DNA of 64,000 nucleotides from contig NZ_JAOWPS010000002.1 in the NCBI RefSeq assembly GCF_025753795.1, positions 1,124,501 through 1,188,500 of the forward strand. The letters are read 5' to 3'. The stretch's first letter is position 1; each line of letters starts with the position of its first letter. This document shows, piece after piece, positions 8,673-16,327 of this stretch. The translations under genes were made by a program, and so were the position numbers. Under the pieces are notes generated by a model that made no database searches, was not told the origin of the DNA, and was given only the letters and a program-made list of their open reading frames with translations. The stretch comes from Mesorhizobium sp. YC-39. GTDB taxonomy: Bacteria; Pseudomonadota; Alphaproteobacteria; Rhizobiales; Rhizobiaceae.

Positions 8673-8968
8673 GAAGTATGGCCCTTGCGGTCGGCATGGC
8701 CGAGATCGCGGCCCGGATCGATGACGTCGCGGACCAGTTGCTTGAGCTTGGCTGCATCCGGAAAGCCGCCGTCGCGCTTGCGGTCCCAAATCAGCGTGTC
8801 GTTGCAGGAAATGGTGAAGATGCCGCCGGTGCCAGGCACCAGCGTCACTTCACCAAGATCAGTGCCGAAGGTGGACAGCAGCTCCTGCGCCATCCAGCCG
8901 GCCCGCAGCAGCCACAGGCACTGCGTGCAATAGATGATGCGGATTGTGGGCAGTGGCTTTTCCGTCAT
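8657..8968 (-). CDS. SelT/SelW/SelH (Rdx) family thioredoxin-fold protein
   Basis: The protein has 103 residues. The CxxC motif CTQC is at residues 14-17 after a short beta strand (IRIIYCTQC), as in selenoprotein W relatives, with Cys in place of selenocysteine. GTGGIFTI and the ending FPDAAKLKQLVRD also match the Rdx family. It is probably a small cytosolic redox protein; partners are unknown. It is 21 bases downstream of the yebC stop on the same strand and may be co-transcribed with yebC. Confidence 0.85.
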   Translation of the reverse strand: MTEKPLPTIRIIYCTQCLWLLRAGWMAQELLSTFGTDLGEVTLVPGTGGIFTISCNDTLIWDRKRDGGFPDAAKLKQLVRDVIDPGRDLGHADRKGHTSKDPA

Positions 8969-8989
8969 GTCAGTTCTGCCCGTGTCCGC

Positions 8990-9739
8990 TCATGCCGCGC
9001 TGAGCTTGGCCAATGTCTCGTCGTCGACCTCGAAATTGGCGTAGACGCTCTGCACGTCGTCGTCATCTTCCAGCGTGGCAACCAGCTTCATCAATGATTG
9101 CGCCCGCTCTTCATCGACCGGGATGTTGTTCTGCGGCCGCCAGATCGGTTTGACCGATTCCGCCTCGCCGAGCGCGCCTTCCAGCGCCTTCGACACTTCA
9201 CCGAGATTCTCGAAGGCGCAATAGATCATGTGGCCTTCCTCGTCCGACTGGACGTCATCGGCGCCGGCCTCGATCGCTGCGTCCATCACCTTTTCGGCGC
9301 TGCCGGCCGAGGCCGGATAGTAGATCTCGCCGACGCGGTCCCACATGAACGACACCGAGCCGGTTTCGCCCATCGCTCCGCCGGCTTTGGTGAAGGCGGC
9401 GCGCACATTGGAGGCCGAACGATTGCGGTTGTCGGTCAGCGCCTCGACGATCAGCGCCACGCCGCCCGGCCCATAGCCCTCGTAGCGCACGGCTTCGTAG
9501 TTCTCAGCATCGCCCATCGAGGCCTTGTTGATGGCGCGCTGGATGTTGTCCTTCGGCATCGACACCGCCTTGGCGTTCTGCACGGCAAGGCGCAGGCGCG
9601 GGTTCATCGATGGATCGGGTGTACCGCTCTTGGCGGCGACGGTGATTTCGCGCGCCAGCTTGGAAAACATTTTCGACCGCACCGCATCCTGGCGGCCCTT
9701 GCGGTGCATGATGTTCTTGAACTGTGAATGGCCAGCCAT
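8990..9739 (-). CDS. YebC/PmpR family regulatory protein
   Basis: The protein has 249 residues and begins [18 protein letters not shown], the fixed N-terminus of the YebC family. It contains [11 protein letters not shown] and [14 protein letters not shown] and is of full length. Family members are described as transcription regulators and, more recently, as factors that help ribosomes through difficult sequences. Frame-open sequence upstream of 9739 does not resemble the family and lies in an intergenic stretch. In many alphaproteobacteria yebC lies near ruvC; no ruv gene is seen here. Confidence 0.95.
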   Translation of the reverse strand: MAGHSQFKNIMHRKGRQDAVRSKMFSKLAREITVAAKSGTPDPSMNPRLRLAVQNAKAVSMPKDNIQRAINKASMGDAENYEAVRYEGYGPGGVALIVEALTDNRNRSASNVRAAFTKAGGAMGETGSVSFMWDRVGEIYYPASAGSAEKVMDAAIEAGADDVQSDEEGHMIYCAFENLGEVSKALEGALGEAESVKPIWRPQNNIPVDEERAQSLMKLVATLEDDDDVQSVYANFEVDDETLAKLSAA

Positions 9740-9960
9740 GGCACCCCTGTCGTCTTCGGCTAGAGCATCGCGGCGGGGCGGACAGCCCGGCATCCTGCAA
9801 AAATGCTCGAATTCAAATCTCAGAACGTCTCTGCAATGCCCGGATGGGCATACGGCGCGTTCTGTCGGAATGGCCGGCTTATAGATAAATCGGCTCAATT
9901 CGTCCAGCCGCGCCGTCGGCCTGCTGCACGACACGCGCAGGACGGGCTCGCCGCAATCGC

Positions 9961-10284
9961 TCATCCCTCGAGATCGGACTTCAACCGGTCGATGATGCTG
10001 ATCGCGTGGCCGGCATATTGGCTGATCCAGCGGTCGTGGATCTGCTTGATCGGCAGCGCGTTGAGGTGGTTCCAGCGCTCGCGCCCTTCACGCTTTGCCA
10101 CGATCAGCTCGGCCTCTTCCAGCACCTTCAGATGTAGCATCACGGTGCAGCGGTCCATGTCGGGAAAGGCCTCGCACAGCATGCCGGTAGTGCGCGGCGC
10201 ATCCTTCAACCGATCCAGCAATTCGCGCCGGCGCGGATGCGCCAGCGCCTTGAAAACATTGTCGTCTTGCGATCGGCTTGACAT
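9961..10284 (-). CDS. ArsR family transcriptional regulator, probably from a leaderless mRNA
   Basis: The protein has 107 residues if it starts at the ATG at 10284. It has a winged helix with [15 protein letters not shown] and a recognition helix near [13 protein letters not shown]. No metal-binding Cys pair is present in the recognition helix, so it is not an obvious metal sensor; it fits the ArsR type that travels with SRPBCC genes. A TTGATT-N17-TATAAA promoter on this strand places the transcription start on the A of the ATG, so there would be no leader. A second in-frame ATG at 10302 lies upstream of that transcription start. The operator is over the start (see separate entry). Confidence 0.88.
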   Translation of the reverse strand: MSSRSQDDNVFKALAHPRRRELLDRLKDAPRTTGMLCEAFPDMDRCTVMLHLKVLEEAELIVAKREGRERWNHLNALPIKQIHDRWISQYAGHAISIIDRLKSDLEG

Positions 10285-10305
10285 GTTATATTTATATAAC
10301 ATATT
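10277..10305 (+). promoter_or_regulatory. promoter of the SRPBCC-VOC operon
   Basis: CTTGAC, a 17-base spacer and CATATT precede the SRPBCC gene. The spacer is almost wholly taken up by the 20-base palindrome at 10283-10302, so a bound repressor would block polymerase. Confidence 0.7.
10283..10302. promoter_or_regulatory. ArsR operator, 20-base palindrome
   Basis: ATGTTATAT-TT-ATATAACAT has perfect 9-base arms with a 2-base centre. It occupies the spacer of the rightward promoter and overlaps the -10 and the start codon of the leftward arsR gene. It should therefore control both. The binding is inferred from position and symmetry. Confidence 0.75.
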
Positions 10306-10319
10306 CTTGAGTCAATCAA
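10291..10319 (-). promoter_or_regulatory. promoter of arsR-type gene
   Basis: On the minus strand TTGATT (10319-10314) and TATAAA (10296-10291) are 17 bases apart. The ATG at 10284 is 6 bases beyond the -10, so it coincides with the expected transcription start. Confidence 0.6.
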
Positions 10320-10335
10320 GGAAGGAGCTGTGGAT

Positions 10336-10818
10336 ATGTCTCTTGGATTCAGGGTTTCCGGACGCATCGGCAAGCCGGTCGCCGAAGTCTTCGACGCGGT
10401 CGTCAATCCAAACAAACTGAGCGGCTATTTCACCACCATTGGCGGCGCCAGCGCACCGCTTGCGGCCGGCACGGGCGTCGTCTGGTGGGGCAAGGTCCCG
10501 GTCGAGGTCGACGAGGTGACGAAGGACAGCCGCATCGTGCTGCGCTGGGACGCCACCGACGCCGACGGCAAGCCGGCCTACAAGACGCGCATCGAGATGA
10601 ATTTCGAGCCACTGGACGATGGCGGCACTTTCGTCACCATTGCCGAGACCGGCTGGCACGAGGACGCGGTCGGCCTGAAGAAATCCTACCTAAATTGCGA
10701 AGGCTGGTCGCAAATGCTGGCCTGCATGAAGGCCTATGTCGAATACGGCGTCAATTTGCGCGACGGCTACTATCGCAGCGAGATGAAGGGCGAGCCCGCC
10801 AACGAGACCAATATTTGA
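10336..10818 (+). CDS. SRPBCC domain protein (AHSA1-like)
   Basis: The protein has 160 residues. The START/AHSA1 helix-grip fold is suggested by PVAEVFDAVVNPNKLSGYF near the N-terminus and the long C-terminal helix CEGWSQMLACMKAYVEYG. GGAAGGAG lies 8 bases before the ATG at 10336. It is the first gene of a four-gene run that ends in a second SRPBCC protein, and it is divergent from its likely ArsR repressor. Proteins of this fold bind hydrophobic ligands in a deep cavity; ArsR-SRPBCC pairs are common, but the ligand is not known. Confidence 0.85.
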   Translation: MSLGFRVSGRIGKPVAEVFDAVVNPNKLSGYFTTIGGASAPLAAGTGVVWWGKVPVEVDEVTKDSRIVLRWDATDADGKPAYKTRIEMNFEPLDDGGTFVTIAETGWHEDAVGLKKSYLNCEGWSQMLACMKAYVEYGVNLRDGYYRSEMKGEPANETNI

Positions 10819-10846
10819 GCGTCCGTGAGAAAGAAGGAGGCCCGCG

Positions 10847-11242
10847 ATGAGGAAAGTAACGCCGCTCCTGATGTTCGAGGGCAAGGCCGAGGAGGCAATG
10901 GCCCTCTATTGCGAGACCATTCCCGACAGCAGCATCCTTGACGTCACACGTTACGGCCCCGGCGAAGACGGCCCGGAGGGAGTAGTCAAGCTGGCTCGCC
11001 TGTCCATAGGTGGCAGCCTGGACGTAATGGTCTTCAACAGCCCCGTGCACCATGCCTTCACGTTCACGCCATCGGTCTCACTCTATGTGGACTGTTCTTC
11101 CGAGGAGGAACTGAACCGCATTGTCGAGACACTGGCAAAGGGCGGCGGGTTCCTGATGCCACCCGACAATTATGGCTTCAGCCGCCGTTTCGCATGGCTG
11201 AACGACAGGTTCGGAGTCTCTTGGCAGATCAATCTGGCATAG
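10847..11242 (+). CDS. VOC family protein, PhnB-like
   Basis: The protein has 131 residues. It opens with KVTPLLMFEGKAEEAMALYCETIPDS and ends with SRRFAWLNDRFGVSWQINLA, the pattern of PhnB-like (3-demethylubiquinone methyltransferase-like) glyoxalase-fold proteins. GAAGGAGG precedes the ATG. It lies 28 bases after the SRPBCC gene and is surely in the same operon. The catalytic role is unknown; PhnB-like proteins often lack a full metal site. Confidence 0.85.
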   Translation: MRKVTPLLMFEGKAEEAMALYCETIPDSSILDVTRYGPGEDGPEGVVKLARLSIGGSLDVMVFNSPVHHAFTFTPSVSLYVDCSSEEELNRIVETLAKGGGFLMPPDNYGFSRRFAWLNDRFGVSWQINLA

Positions 11243-11296
11243 CGAGGTCTGGGCCAAGTCGGCCAACAACATCTGAACACGATAACGGAGCCAGCA

Positions 11297-11659
11297 ATGA
11301 GCGCGAAAATCACCGGCGGCATCAACATCGCCATGAAAGTGCCGCCACACCAGTATCAGGCGACGGTCGCCTTCTACCGCAATGTCGTCGGCCTGAAGCC
11401 ATTCACCGCCAAGGCGCCGGCAATCGGTTTCGAGCTTGGCCCCAACCGCCTGTGGATCGATGAAGCGCCGATGCTGAGCCAGGCCGAGGTCTGGCTGGAG
11501 CTTTTCACCGACGATTTTCCTAAGGCCGCGGATCATTTCGCCAAGGCCGGCATTGTGCGCTGCGATGCCATCGAGCCTTTGGGTGAGGGTTTCCGCGGCG
11601 GCTGGATCACCAATCCGGCCAACATCATTCACATGGTGCGCGAACCCGATGCCTGGTGA
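11297..11659 (+). CDS. VOC family (glyoxalase-fold) protein
   Basis: The protein has 120 residues with the VOC layout: an opening strand followed by YQATVAFYRNVVGLKPF, a middle strand LWIDEAPM, and the second half ending IIHMVREPDAW. The family binds a metal and acts on small molecules by isomerisation, ring opening or thiol transfer, for example in resistance proteins. It is the third gene of the ArsR-linked operon, 54 bases after the PhnB-like gene. Substrate unknown. Confidence 0.83.
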   Translation: MSAKITGGINIAMKVPPHQYQATVAFYRNVVGLKPFTAKAPAIGFELGPNRLWIDEAPMLSQAEVWLELFTDDFPKAADHFAKAGIVRCDAIEPLGEGFRGGWITNPANIIHMVREPDAW

Positions 11660-11695
11660 GCGAGGACCGGACACCTGTTGGAAAGGAAGAACAAT

Positions 11696-12163
11696 ATGGA
11701 AATCCGCGAAACGCCAACCGCCGAAGCCGGCATGCTGATCCGGCGGCCGGTCGCAGAAGTGTTCGAAGCCATCATCGATCCGGCGATCACCACAAAATTC
11801 TGGTTCACCCATTCCAGCGGCCGGCTGGACAGCGGCAAGCAGGTCCGCTGGGAATGGCGCATGTACGACGTCTCGACGACGGTCGATATCAGCGAGATCG
11901 TCAAAGACAAGAAGATCGTCATGCAGTGGAGCGAGCCGCCGACCACCGTGGTCTGGACCTTCACCGAAATGCCTGGGGGTGCCACCTTTATCGAGGTTCG
12001 CAATTTCGGCTTTGCCGGCAATGGCGACGATCAGGTGAAAGAGGCCATCGGTTCAACTGGCGGCTTCACGCTCGTGCTCGCTGGCGCCAAGGCATGGCTG
12101 GAGCAGGGCCTGACGCTTGGCCTGATCGGCGGCCGCTATCCGAAGGGTGTGCCGGCGAATTAG
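11696..12163 (+). CDS. SRPBCC domain protein (AHSA1-like), second copy in operon
   Basis: The protein has 155 residues. RRPVAEVFEAIIDPAITTKFW parallels the same region of the first SRPBCC protein of the operon (PVAEVFDAVVNPNKLS), so the two are diverged relatives. AAAGGAAG lies upstream of the ATG at 11696; an in-frame TTG 18 bases before has no ribosome site. The protein ends in a helix with AGAKAWLEQGLTLGLI. It closes the four-gene run; TerC follows in convergent orientation with only 37 bases between the two stops. Confidence 0.85.
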   Translation: MEIRETPTAEAGMLIRRPVAEVFEAIIDPAITTKFWFTHSSGRLDSGKQVRWEWRMYDVSTTVDISEIVKDKKIVMQWSEPPTTVVWTFTEMPGGATFIEVRNFGFAGNGDDQVKEAIGSTGGFTLVLAGAKAWLEQGLTLGLIGGRYPKGVPAN

Positions 12164-12200
12164 AAAGCGCTCCGTCTTGCTCCGAAGCAGCGCCTTGAGT

Positions 12201-12968
12201 TCAATGCCCGCCGCCGGACTTGGCCTTCCTCCGGCGCCTCGCCAGCATATTGAGCCCTTCGACCAGCGCCGAAAAACCCATGGCCGCGTAGATATAGCCC
12301 TTCGGCACATGGTAACCCATGCCGTCGGCGATCAGCGTCATGCCGATCATTAGGAGGAAACCCAGTGCCAGCATGACGATGCTCGGGTTCCTGGCGATGA
12401 AATCGGCGAGCGGCCCTGCCGCCAGCATCATCACGGTGACCGCCACGATCACGGCAATGTACATGATGGCGATCTCGTCGGTCATGCCGACGGCGGTGAT
12501 GATCGAATCGATCGAGAAGACGAGATCGAGCAGCAGGATCTGGAAGATGGCGCCGGCGAGCGAAATCTGCAGCGTCTCGCCCATCATCGAATCCTTGTGA
12601 TCGTCCGGATCGACCGTGTGATGGATTTCCTTGGTCGCCTTCCAGACCAGGAACAGGCCGCCGGCGATCAGGATCAGATCGCGCCAGGAGAAGCCATGGC
12701 CAAAGGCGGTGAACACCGGCGTGGTCAGTTGCACGATGATCGAGATGGTGGCGAGCAGCACCAGCCGCATGATCAGCGCGGCAGAGATGCCGAGTCGTCG
12801 GGCGCGGGCCCGCTGAGCCTCCGGCAATTTGTTGGTCAGGATCGAGATGAAGATCAGATTGTCGATGCCGAGCACGACCTCCAGCACCACCAGCGTCAGC
12901 AGGGCGACCCAGGCGGTCGGATCGGAGACGAAGGCGAAATGCGGCGCCAGGAATTCGATGAGCTGCAT
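12201..12968 (-). CDS. TerC family integral membrane protein
   Basis: The protein has 255 residues and about seven membrane helices. The Asp-rich motifs of TerC are present: [16 protein letters not shown] in helix 2 and [17 protein letters not shown] in the second half. TerC proteins are linked with tellurite resistance and with manganese export or metal loading of secreted proteins. The C-terminus is a short basic tail ([12 protein letters not shown]). No tellurite operon surrounds it, so a manganese-related role is the better guess. It appears monocistronic. Confidence 0.9.
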   Translation of the reverse strand: MQLIEFLAPHFAFVSDPTAWVALLTLVVLEVVLGIDNLIFISILTNKLPEAQRARARRLGISAALIMRLVLLATISIIVQLTTPVFTAFGHGFSWRDLILIAGGLFLVWKATKEIHHTVDPDDHKDSMMGETLQISLAGAIFQILLLDLVFSIDSIITAVGMTDEIAIMYIAVIVAVTVMMLAAGPLADFIARNPSIVMLALGFLLMIGMTLIADGMGYHVPKGYIYAAMGFSALVEGLNMLARRRRKAKSGGGH

Positions 12969-13038
12969 GGAGGTCGTCCCCTCTACGATCTAGAGCAGTG
13001 TCGCCGGCAGTTAGGTATTGCAGGCCTCTATATCAATG

Positions 13039-13863
13039 TCACGACCAGAAGGATGGCGCGGTTTCTTCCAGCCGCGGTCCGCGACGAAACGGCGCGATCT
13101 TCTCGGTCAGGCCGGTCCGGTCGGAAATCTCGGCGCCGATGCCGCACAATGTCGCCGGTCCCGTCGCCGCCTCGAAACGGCCTTTCGGCACCTTCGACAG
13201 GAACCGGTTGAGCGGCTCCTCCTTGTCCATGCCGAGCGAGGAATCATAGTCGCCGCACATGCCGGCGTCGGAAATATAGCCGGTGCCGCCATTGAGGATC
13301 TGGTGGTCGCCGGTCGGCATGTGTGTGTGGGTGCCGACGACCAGGCTGGCGCGACCGTCGACGAAATGCGCAAAGCACATTTTTTCCGAGGTCGCCTCGG
13401 CATGGAAGTCTATCACGACAACATCGGCCTGCTCGCCGAGCGGGCAGGCCGCCAGTTCGCGCTCGCCGGCCTGGAACGGATCGTCGAGTTCGGGGTGCAT
13501 GAACACCCTGCCCATGATGTTGGCGACCAAAACGCGCGCGCCATTCCTGGCGATATAGACACCGGAGCCGCGCCCCGGAGTGCCCTTGGGAAAATTCGAG
13601 GGGCGCAGAAAGCGCTCCTCGCGCGGCGCGAAGATCAGCGCATCGCGCTGGTCCCACACATGATTGCCGGTGGTGACGACATCCGCACCCGCCGCAATCG
13701 TCTCGCGAAAGATCTCCTCGGTGATGCCGAAGCCACCGGCGGCGTTCTCGCCATTGACGATGACGAAGTCGAGCTTGAAATCGGAGATCAGGCCGGGCAG
13801 TTGTTCCCACACTGCCGTGCGTCCCGTCTTGCCGACCATATCGCCGAGGAAGAGAAGTCTCAT
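13039..13863 (-). CDS. YmdB-like metallophosphoesterase (TIGR00282 family)
   Basis: The protein has 274 residues, full length for the family. Two-metal phosphoesterase motifs are complete: FLGDMVGKTGR at the N-terminus, VNGENAAGG, TTGNHVWDQ, VIDFHAEATSEK and GTHTHMPTGD. In Bacillus this enzyme hydrolyses cyclic nucleotides in vitro and affects RNA levels. It follows the 5-formyl-THF cyclo-ligase gene by 82 bases that hold a palindromic repeat, and the two probably share a transcript that starts at the 6S RNA region. Confidence 0.92.
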   Translation of the reverse strand: MRLLFLGDMVGKTGRTAVWEQLPGLISDFKLDFVIVNGENAAGGFGITEEIFRETIAAGADVVTTGNHVWDQRDALIFAPREERFLRPSNFPKGTPGRGSGVYIARNGARVLVANIMGRVFMHPELDDPFQAGERELAACPLGEQADVVVIDFHAEATSEKMCFAHFVDGRASLVVGTHTHMPTGDHQILNGGTGYISDAGMCGDYDSSLGMDKEEPLNRFLSKVPKGRFEAATGPATLCGIGAEISDRTGLTEKIAPFRRGPRLEETAPSFWS

Positions 13864-13931
13864 CTAAGCATGATCCCGAACCGAAGGTCAGTGCAGCCAA
13901 AAGTTGCATGACTTTCCAGAAAAGATCATGC
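13864..13931. repeat. palindromic intergenic repeat (catgatc type)
   Basis: The sequence runs from AGCATGATCCCGAACCG to AAAAGATCATGCG between two co-directional genes. It shares its ends with the repeat at 2136-2176 and with the catgatc family known from rhizobial intergenic DNA. The inner part is less symmetric. Confidence 0.55.
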
Positions 13932-13945
13932 GCCCAGGAAACTAT

Positions 13946-14533
13946 CTACAATTGTGGCGCGAACTGACGCAACCCGCTCTCGGTCAGTATTTCCGGGATG
14001 ATCACGTCATGGTCCTCATCCGGGACCAGCGCCACCTCCTGGCAGTCGAAGGCGATGCCGATCAGCCGCGGCGTCGTTCCCTTGTCGACCAACCTGGCAA
14101 TGGCGCGGTCGTAATAGCCGGCGCCATAGCCGATGCGATGGCCGCGCGCGTCGAAGGCGGCGAGCGGCACCAGCATCACCGAGGGATCGAGCACCGCGGC
14201 CTCCTCATGCGGACCGACAGTGCCGAAGCCCATCTCGACCATCGGCGCGCCGCGCACCAGTTCGCGAAAGACGATGGTGGTCTTGTCGAGTATGGCCGGC
14301 AGGCAGAGTCTCGCGCCCTTCTCGCGCAAGGCAAACATCAATGGCCTGACATCGACCTCCGAGCGCATCGGCCAGAAGCCGGAGACGACCTGTCCGGGTT
14401 CGACATCGAGGTGGTCCCGCGCCGTCTCGGCCATCTCAAGCGCTACTTCCACCCGCCAGAATTCATCGAGCGCATCGCGGCGCCCGAGCGCTTCCTTGCG
14501 CAGCTGTTTTTTCAGTTCTTTTGATGAGGTCAT
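13946..14533 (-). CDS. 5-formyltetrahydrofolate cyclo-ligase
   Basis: The protein has 195 residues. The family motifs GYGAGYYDRAIARL and VPLAAFDARGHRIG near the C-terminus bind ATP and substrate, and the N-terminal KKQLRKEALGRRDAL is typical. The enzyme converts 5-formyl-THF to 5,10-methenyl-THF. I chose the ATG at 14533, the usual start; the frame is open upstream into the 6S RNA gene, which would be non-coding. The position just downstream of 6S RNA matches the ssrS-ygfA arrangement of many proteobacteria. Confidence 0.93.
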   Translation of the reverse strand: MTSSKELKKQLRKEALGRRDALDEFWRVEVALEMAETARDHLDVEPGQVVSGFWPMRSEVDVRPLMFALREKGARLCLPAILDKTTIVFRELVRGAPMVEMGFGTVGPHEEAAVLDPSVMLVPLAAFDARGHRIGYGAGYYDRAIARLVDKGTTPRLIGIAFDCQEVALVPDEDHDVIIPEILTESGLRQFAPQL

Positions 14534-14621
14534 GCGCCGACGGTAGAAAAGGTCAAATCTGGTTGAAGCTTTCGGAGCGACGTTTTCCACCGCATGATCC
14601 ACCAAATGGATCCTTTGCGTC

Positions 14622-14784
14622 GAGTGACGATCCACACAACCGGTGGAGAAGTCGATCCCGGGTGCCTACAAAGTAGGTGGGCGCCGTGTGAGAAAACCCA
14701 CGGGTCTTCCCAGGGACAGCTCCCTAAGGATCGTTAAGGCCCCGGGGAAAAGTGTCTCCTGCCGGGAAGCGCAGACCGTCACTC
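14622..14784 (-). ncRNA. ssrS: 6S RNA
   Basis: The ends pair perfectly: GAGTGACG at the 5' end (14784-14777) with CGTCACTC at the 3' end (14629-14622). Further inside, CCGGCAGGAGA pairs with TCTCCACCGG around a small internal loop. The result is one long, bulged hairpin of about 163 bases with an open centre, as in 6S RNA, which imitates an open promoter and binds housekeeping RNA polymerase. A CTATAT -10 box lies at 14793-14788, placing the start at about 14781-14784. Location directly upstream of 5-formyl-THF cyclo-ligase is the classic 6S context. A covariance-model search was not possible, and the exact ends are uncertain by a few bases. Confidence 0.82.
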
Positions 14785-14953
14785 CCAATATAGGCCGATG
14801 GCCGGCCAAGCGCCATAGAAACGGCAAGGCAATTTCGCTGCAAAATCCTGGCTGACAGGCAGCATCGCCACGAAGTCCGTCACGCCCTTGGCCGCGGCGC
14901 TTGCACTGGCCAGGCCGTCTCCTTACGGTCGCCGGAAAAACCGAGGAGCAGAG

Positions 14954-15793
14954 ATGCGTTTTGAAGGCACGGCGGCCTATGTCGCCGACAAGGATCTGAT
15001 GGTGGCGGTCAACGCCGCGATCGCGCTGGAGCGGCCCTTGCTGGTCAAGGGCGAGCCCGGCACCGGCAAGACCGAACTTGCCCGCCAGGTGGCGGCGGCG
15101 CTTGGCCTCGACCTGATCGAATGGCACGTCAAGTCGACGACCAGGGCGCAGCAAGGCCTCTACGAATATGATGCTGTCTCGCGATTGCGCGACAGCCAGC
15201 TCGGCGATATCAGGTTCAACGACATCAGGAACTACATCAAGCGCGGCAAGCTCTGGGAAGCCTTCGCGACAGCCAAGAAGGTCGTGCTTTTGATCGACGA
15301 GATCGACAAGGCCGACATCGAATTCCCCAACGACCTCTTGCAGGAACTCGATAGGATGGAATTCTTCGTCTACGAGACCGGCGATACGATCCGCGCGGCA
15401 GTCAGGCCAATCGTCATCATCACCTCCAACAACGAGAAGGAACTGCCGGACGCCTTCCTGCGCCGCTGCTTCTTCCACTATATCCGCTTCCCCGATGTCG
15501 ACACGCTGCACCGGATCGTCGACGTGCATTATCCCGGCATCAAGCAGCGCCTGGTGCGCGCCGCGCTCACCCAGTTCTACGAGATCCGCGAGGTGCCGGG
15601 ACTGAAGAAGAAGCCCTCGACTTCCGAAGCGCTCGACTGGATCAGGCTGCTGGTTGCCGACGACATCGCGCCGGAGGATCTGCGTGGCGACTCGAAGAAC
15701 GCGCTGCCCAAACTGCACGGCGCATTGCTGAAGAACGAACAGGACGTGCATCTATTCGAGCGGCTGGCCTTCATGGCGAGACGGCAGCAGTAG
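14954..15793 (+). CDS. MoxR family AAA+ ATPase
   Basis: The protein has 279 residues. Walker A GEPGTGKTE and Walker B VVLLIDEIDKAD are intact, followed by sensor 1 at IVIITSNNEKELPDAFLRR with the arginine finger. MoxR ATPases act as chaperones with VWA proteins to insert metals or assemble complexes. GAGGAG precedes the ATG at 14954. Its VWA partner lies two genes downstream, after a small acetyltransferase. The promoter region is shared with the oppositely transcribed 6S RNA. Confidence 0.93.
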   Translation: MRFEGTAAYVADKDLMVAVNAAIALERPLLVKGEPGTGKTELARQVAAALGLDLIEWHVKSTTRAQQGLYEYDAVSRLRDSQLGDIRFNDIRNYIKRGKLWEAFATAKKVVLLIDEIDKADIEFPNDLLQELDRMEFFVYETGDTIRAAVRPIVIITSNNEKELPDAFLRRCFFHYIRFPDVDTLHRIVDVHYPGIKQRLVRAALTQFYEIREVPGLKKKPSTSEALDWIRLLVADDIAPEDLRGDSKNALPKLHGALLKNEQDVHLFERLAFMARRQQ

Positions 15794-15873
15794 CGGTTTC
15801 TCCGGTCGTGGACCGTTGCAGCAGAGTAGACGGAAAGGCAGCTTCGGGCCTGAACTTTGCAGGAGAACGAGAA

Positions 15874-16320
15874 ATGACCGACATAATTGTCCGCCCCCTG
15901 GCGCAATCCGACCATGCTGATTGGCAGCGTCTTTGGACCGCCTACCTCACCTTCTACGAAACCAAGCTGCCGGAAGAGGTCTATGCCGTCACCTGGAAGC
16001 GGCTGTTCACGGCGGGCGAGTTCGAGCCGAAGGGTTTCATTGCCACACTCGACGGCAAGGCGGTCGGCCTCACCCACTATCTCTATCATCGCTCCTGCTG
16101 GTCTGAAAAAAACAACTGCTACCTGCAGGATCTGTTCGCCGACCCGGATGTGCGTGGCAAGGGCGTCGGTGCCGCCTTGATCGAAGCGGTCAAGCAGGAG
16201 GCCGGCAAGATCGGCGTCAAGAATGTCTACTGGATGACCCACGAGACCAATGCCACGGCGCGCAAGCTCTATGACTACGTCGCGCGCCGGACGGGCTTCA
16301 TCGAGTACGATCTGCTGTAG
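15874..16320 (+). CDS. GNAT family N-acetyltransferase
   Basis: The protein has 148 residues. The acetyl-CoA motif is DPDVRGKGVGAALIEAVKQEA, and the C-terminal strand is in YDYVARRTGFIEYDLL. It lies 80 bases after the MoxR gene and 7 bases before the VWA gene, so it is probably made with them. AGGAGAACGAGAA precedes the ATG. The substrate is unknown; its place between MoxR and VWA genes may or may not be functional. Confidence 0.9.
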   Translation: MTDIIVRPLAQSDHADWQRLWTAYLTFYETKLPEEVYAVTWKRLFTAGEFEPKGFIATLDGKAVGLTHYLYHRSCWSEKNNCYLQDLFADPDVRGKGVGAALIEAVKQEAGKIGVKNVYWMTHETNATARKLYDYVARRTGFIEYDLL

Positions 16321-16327
16321 ATAGGCC

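Noticed and set aside
12164..12200. Terminator between the second SRPBCC gene and terC
   Set aside because: GCGCT-type arms can pair only with mismatches and there is no T tract.
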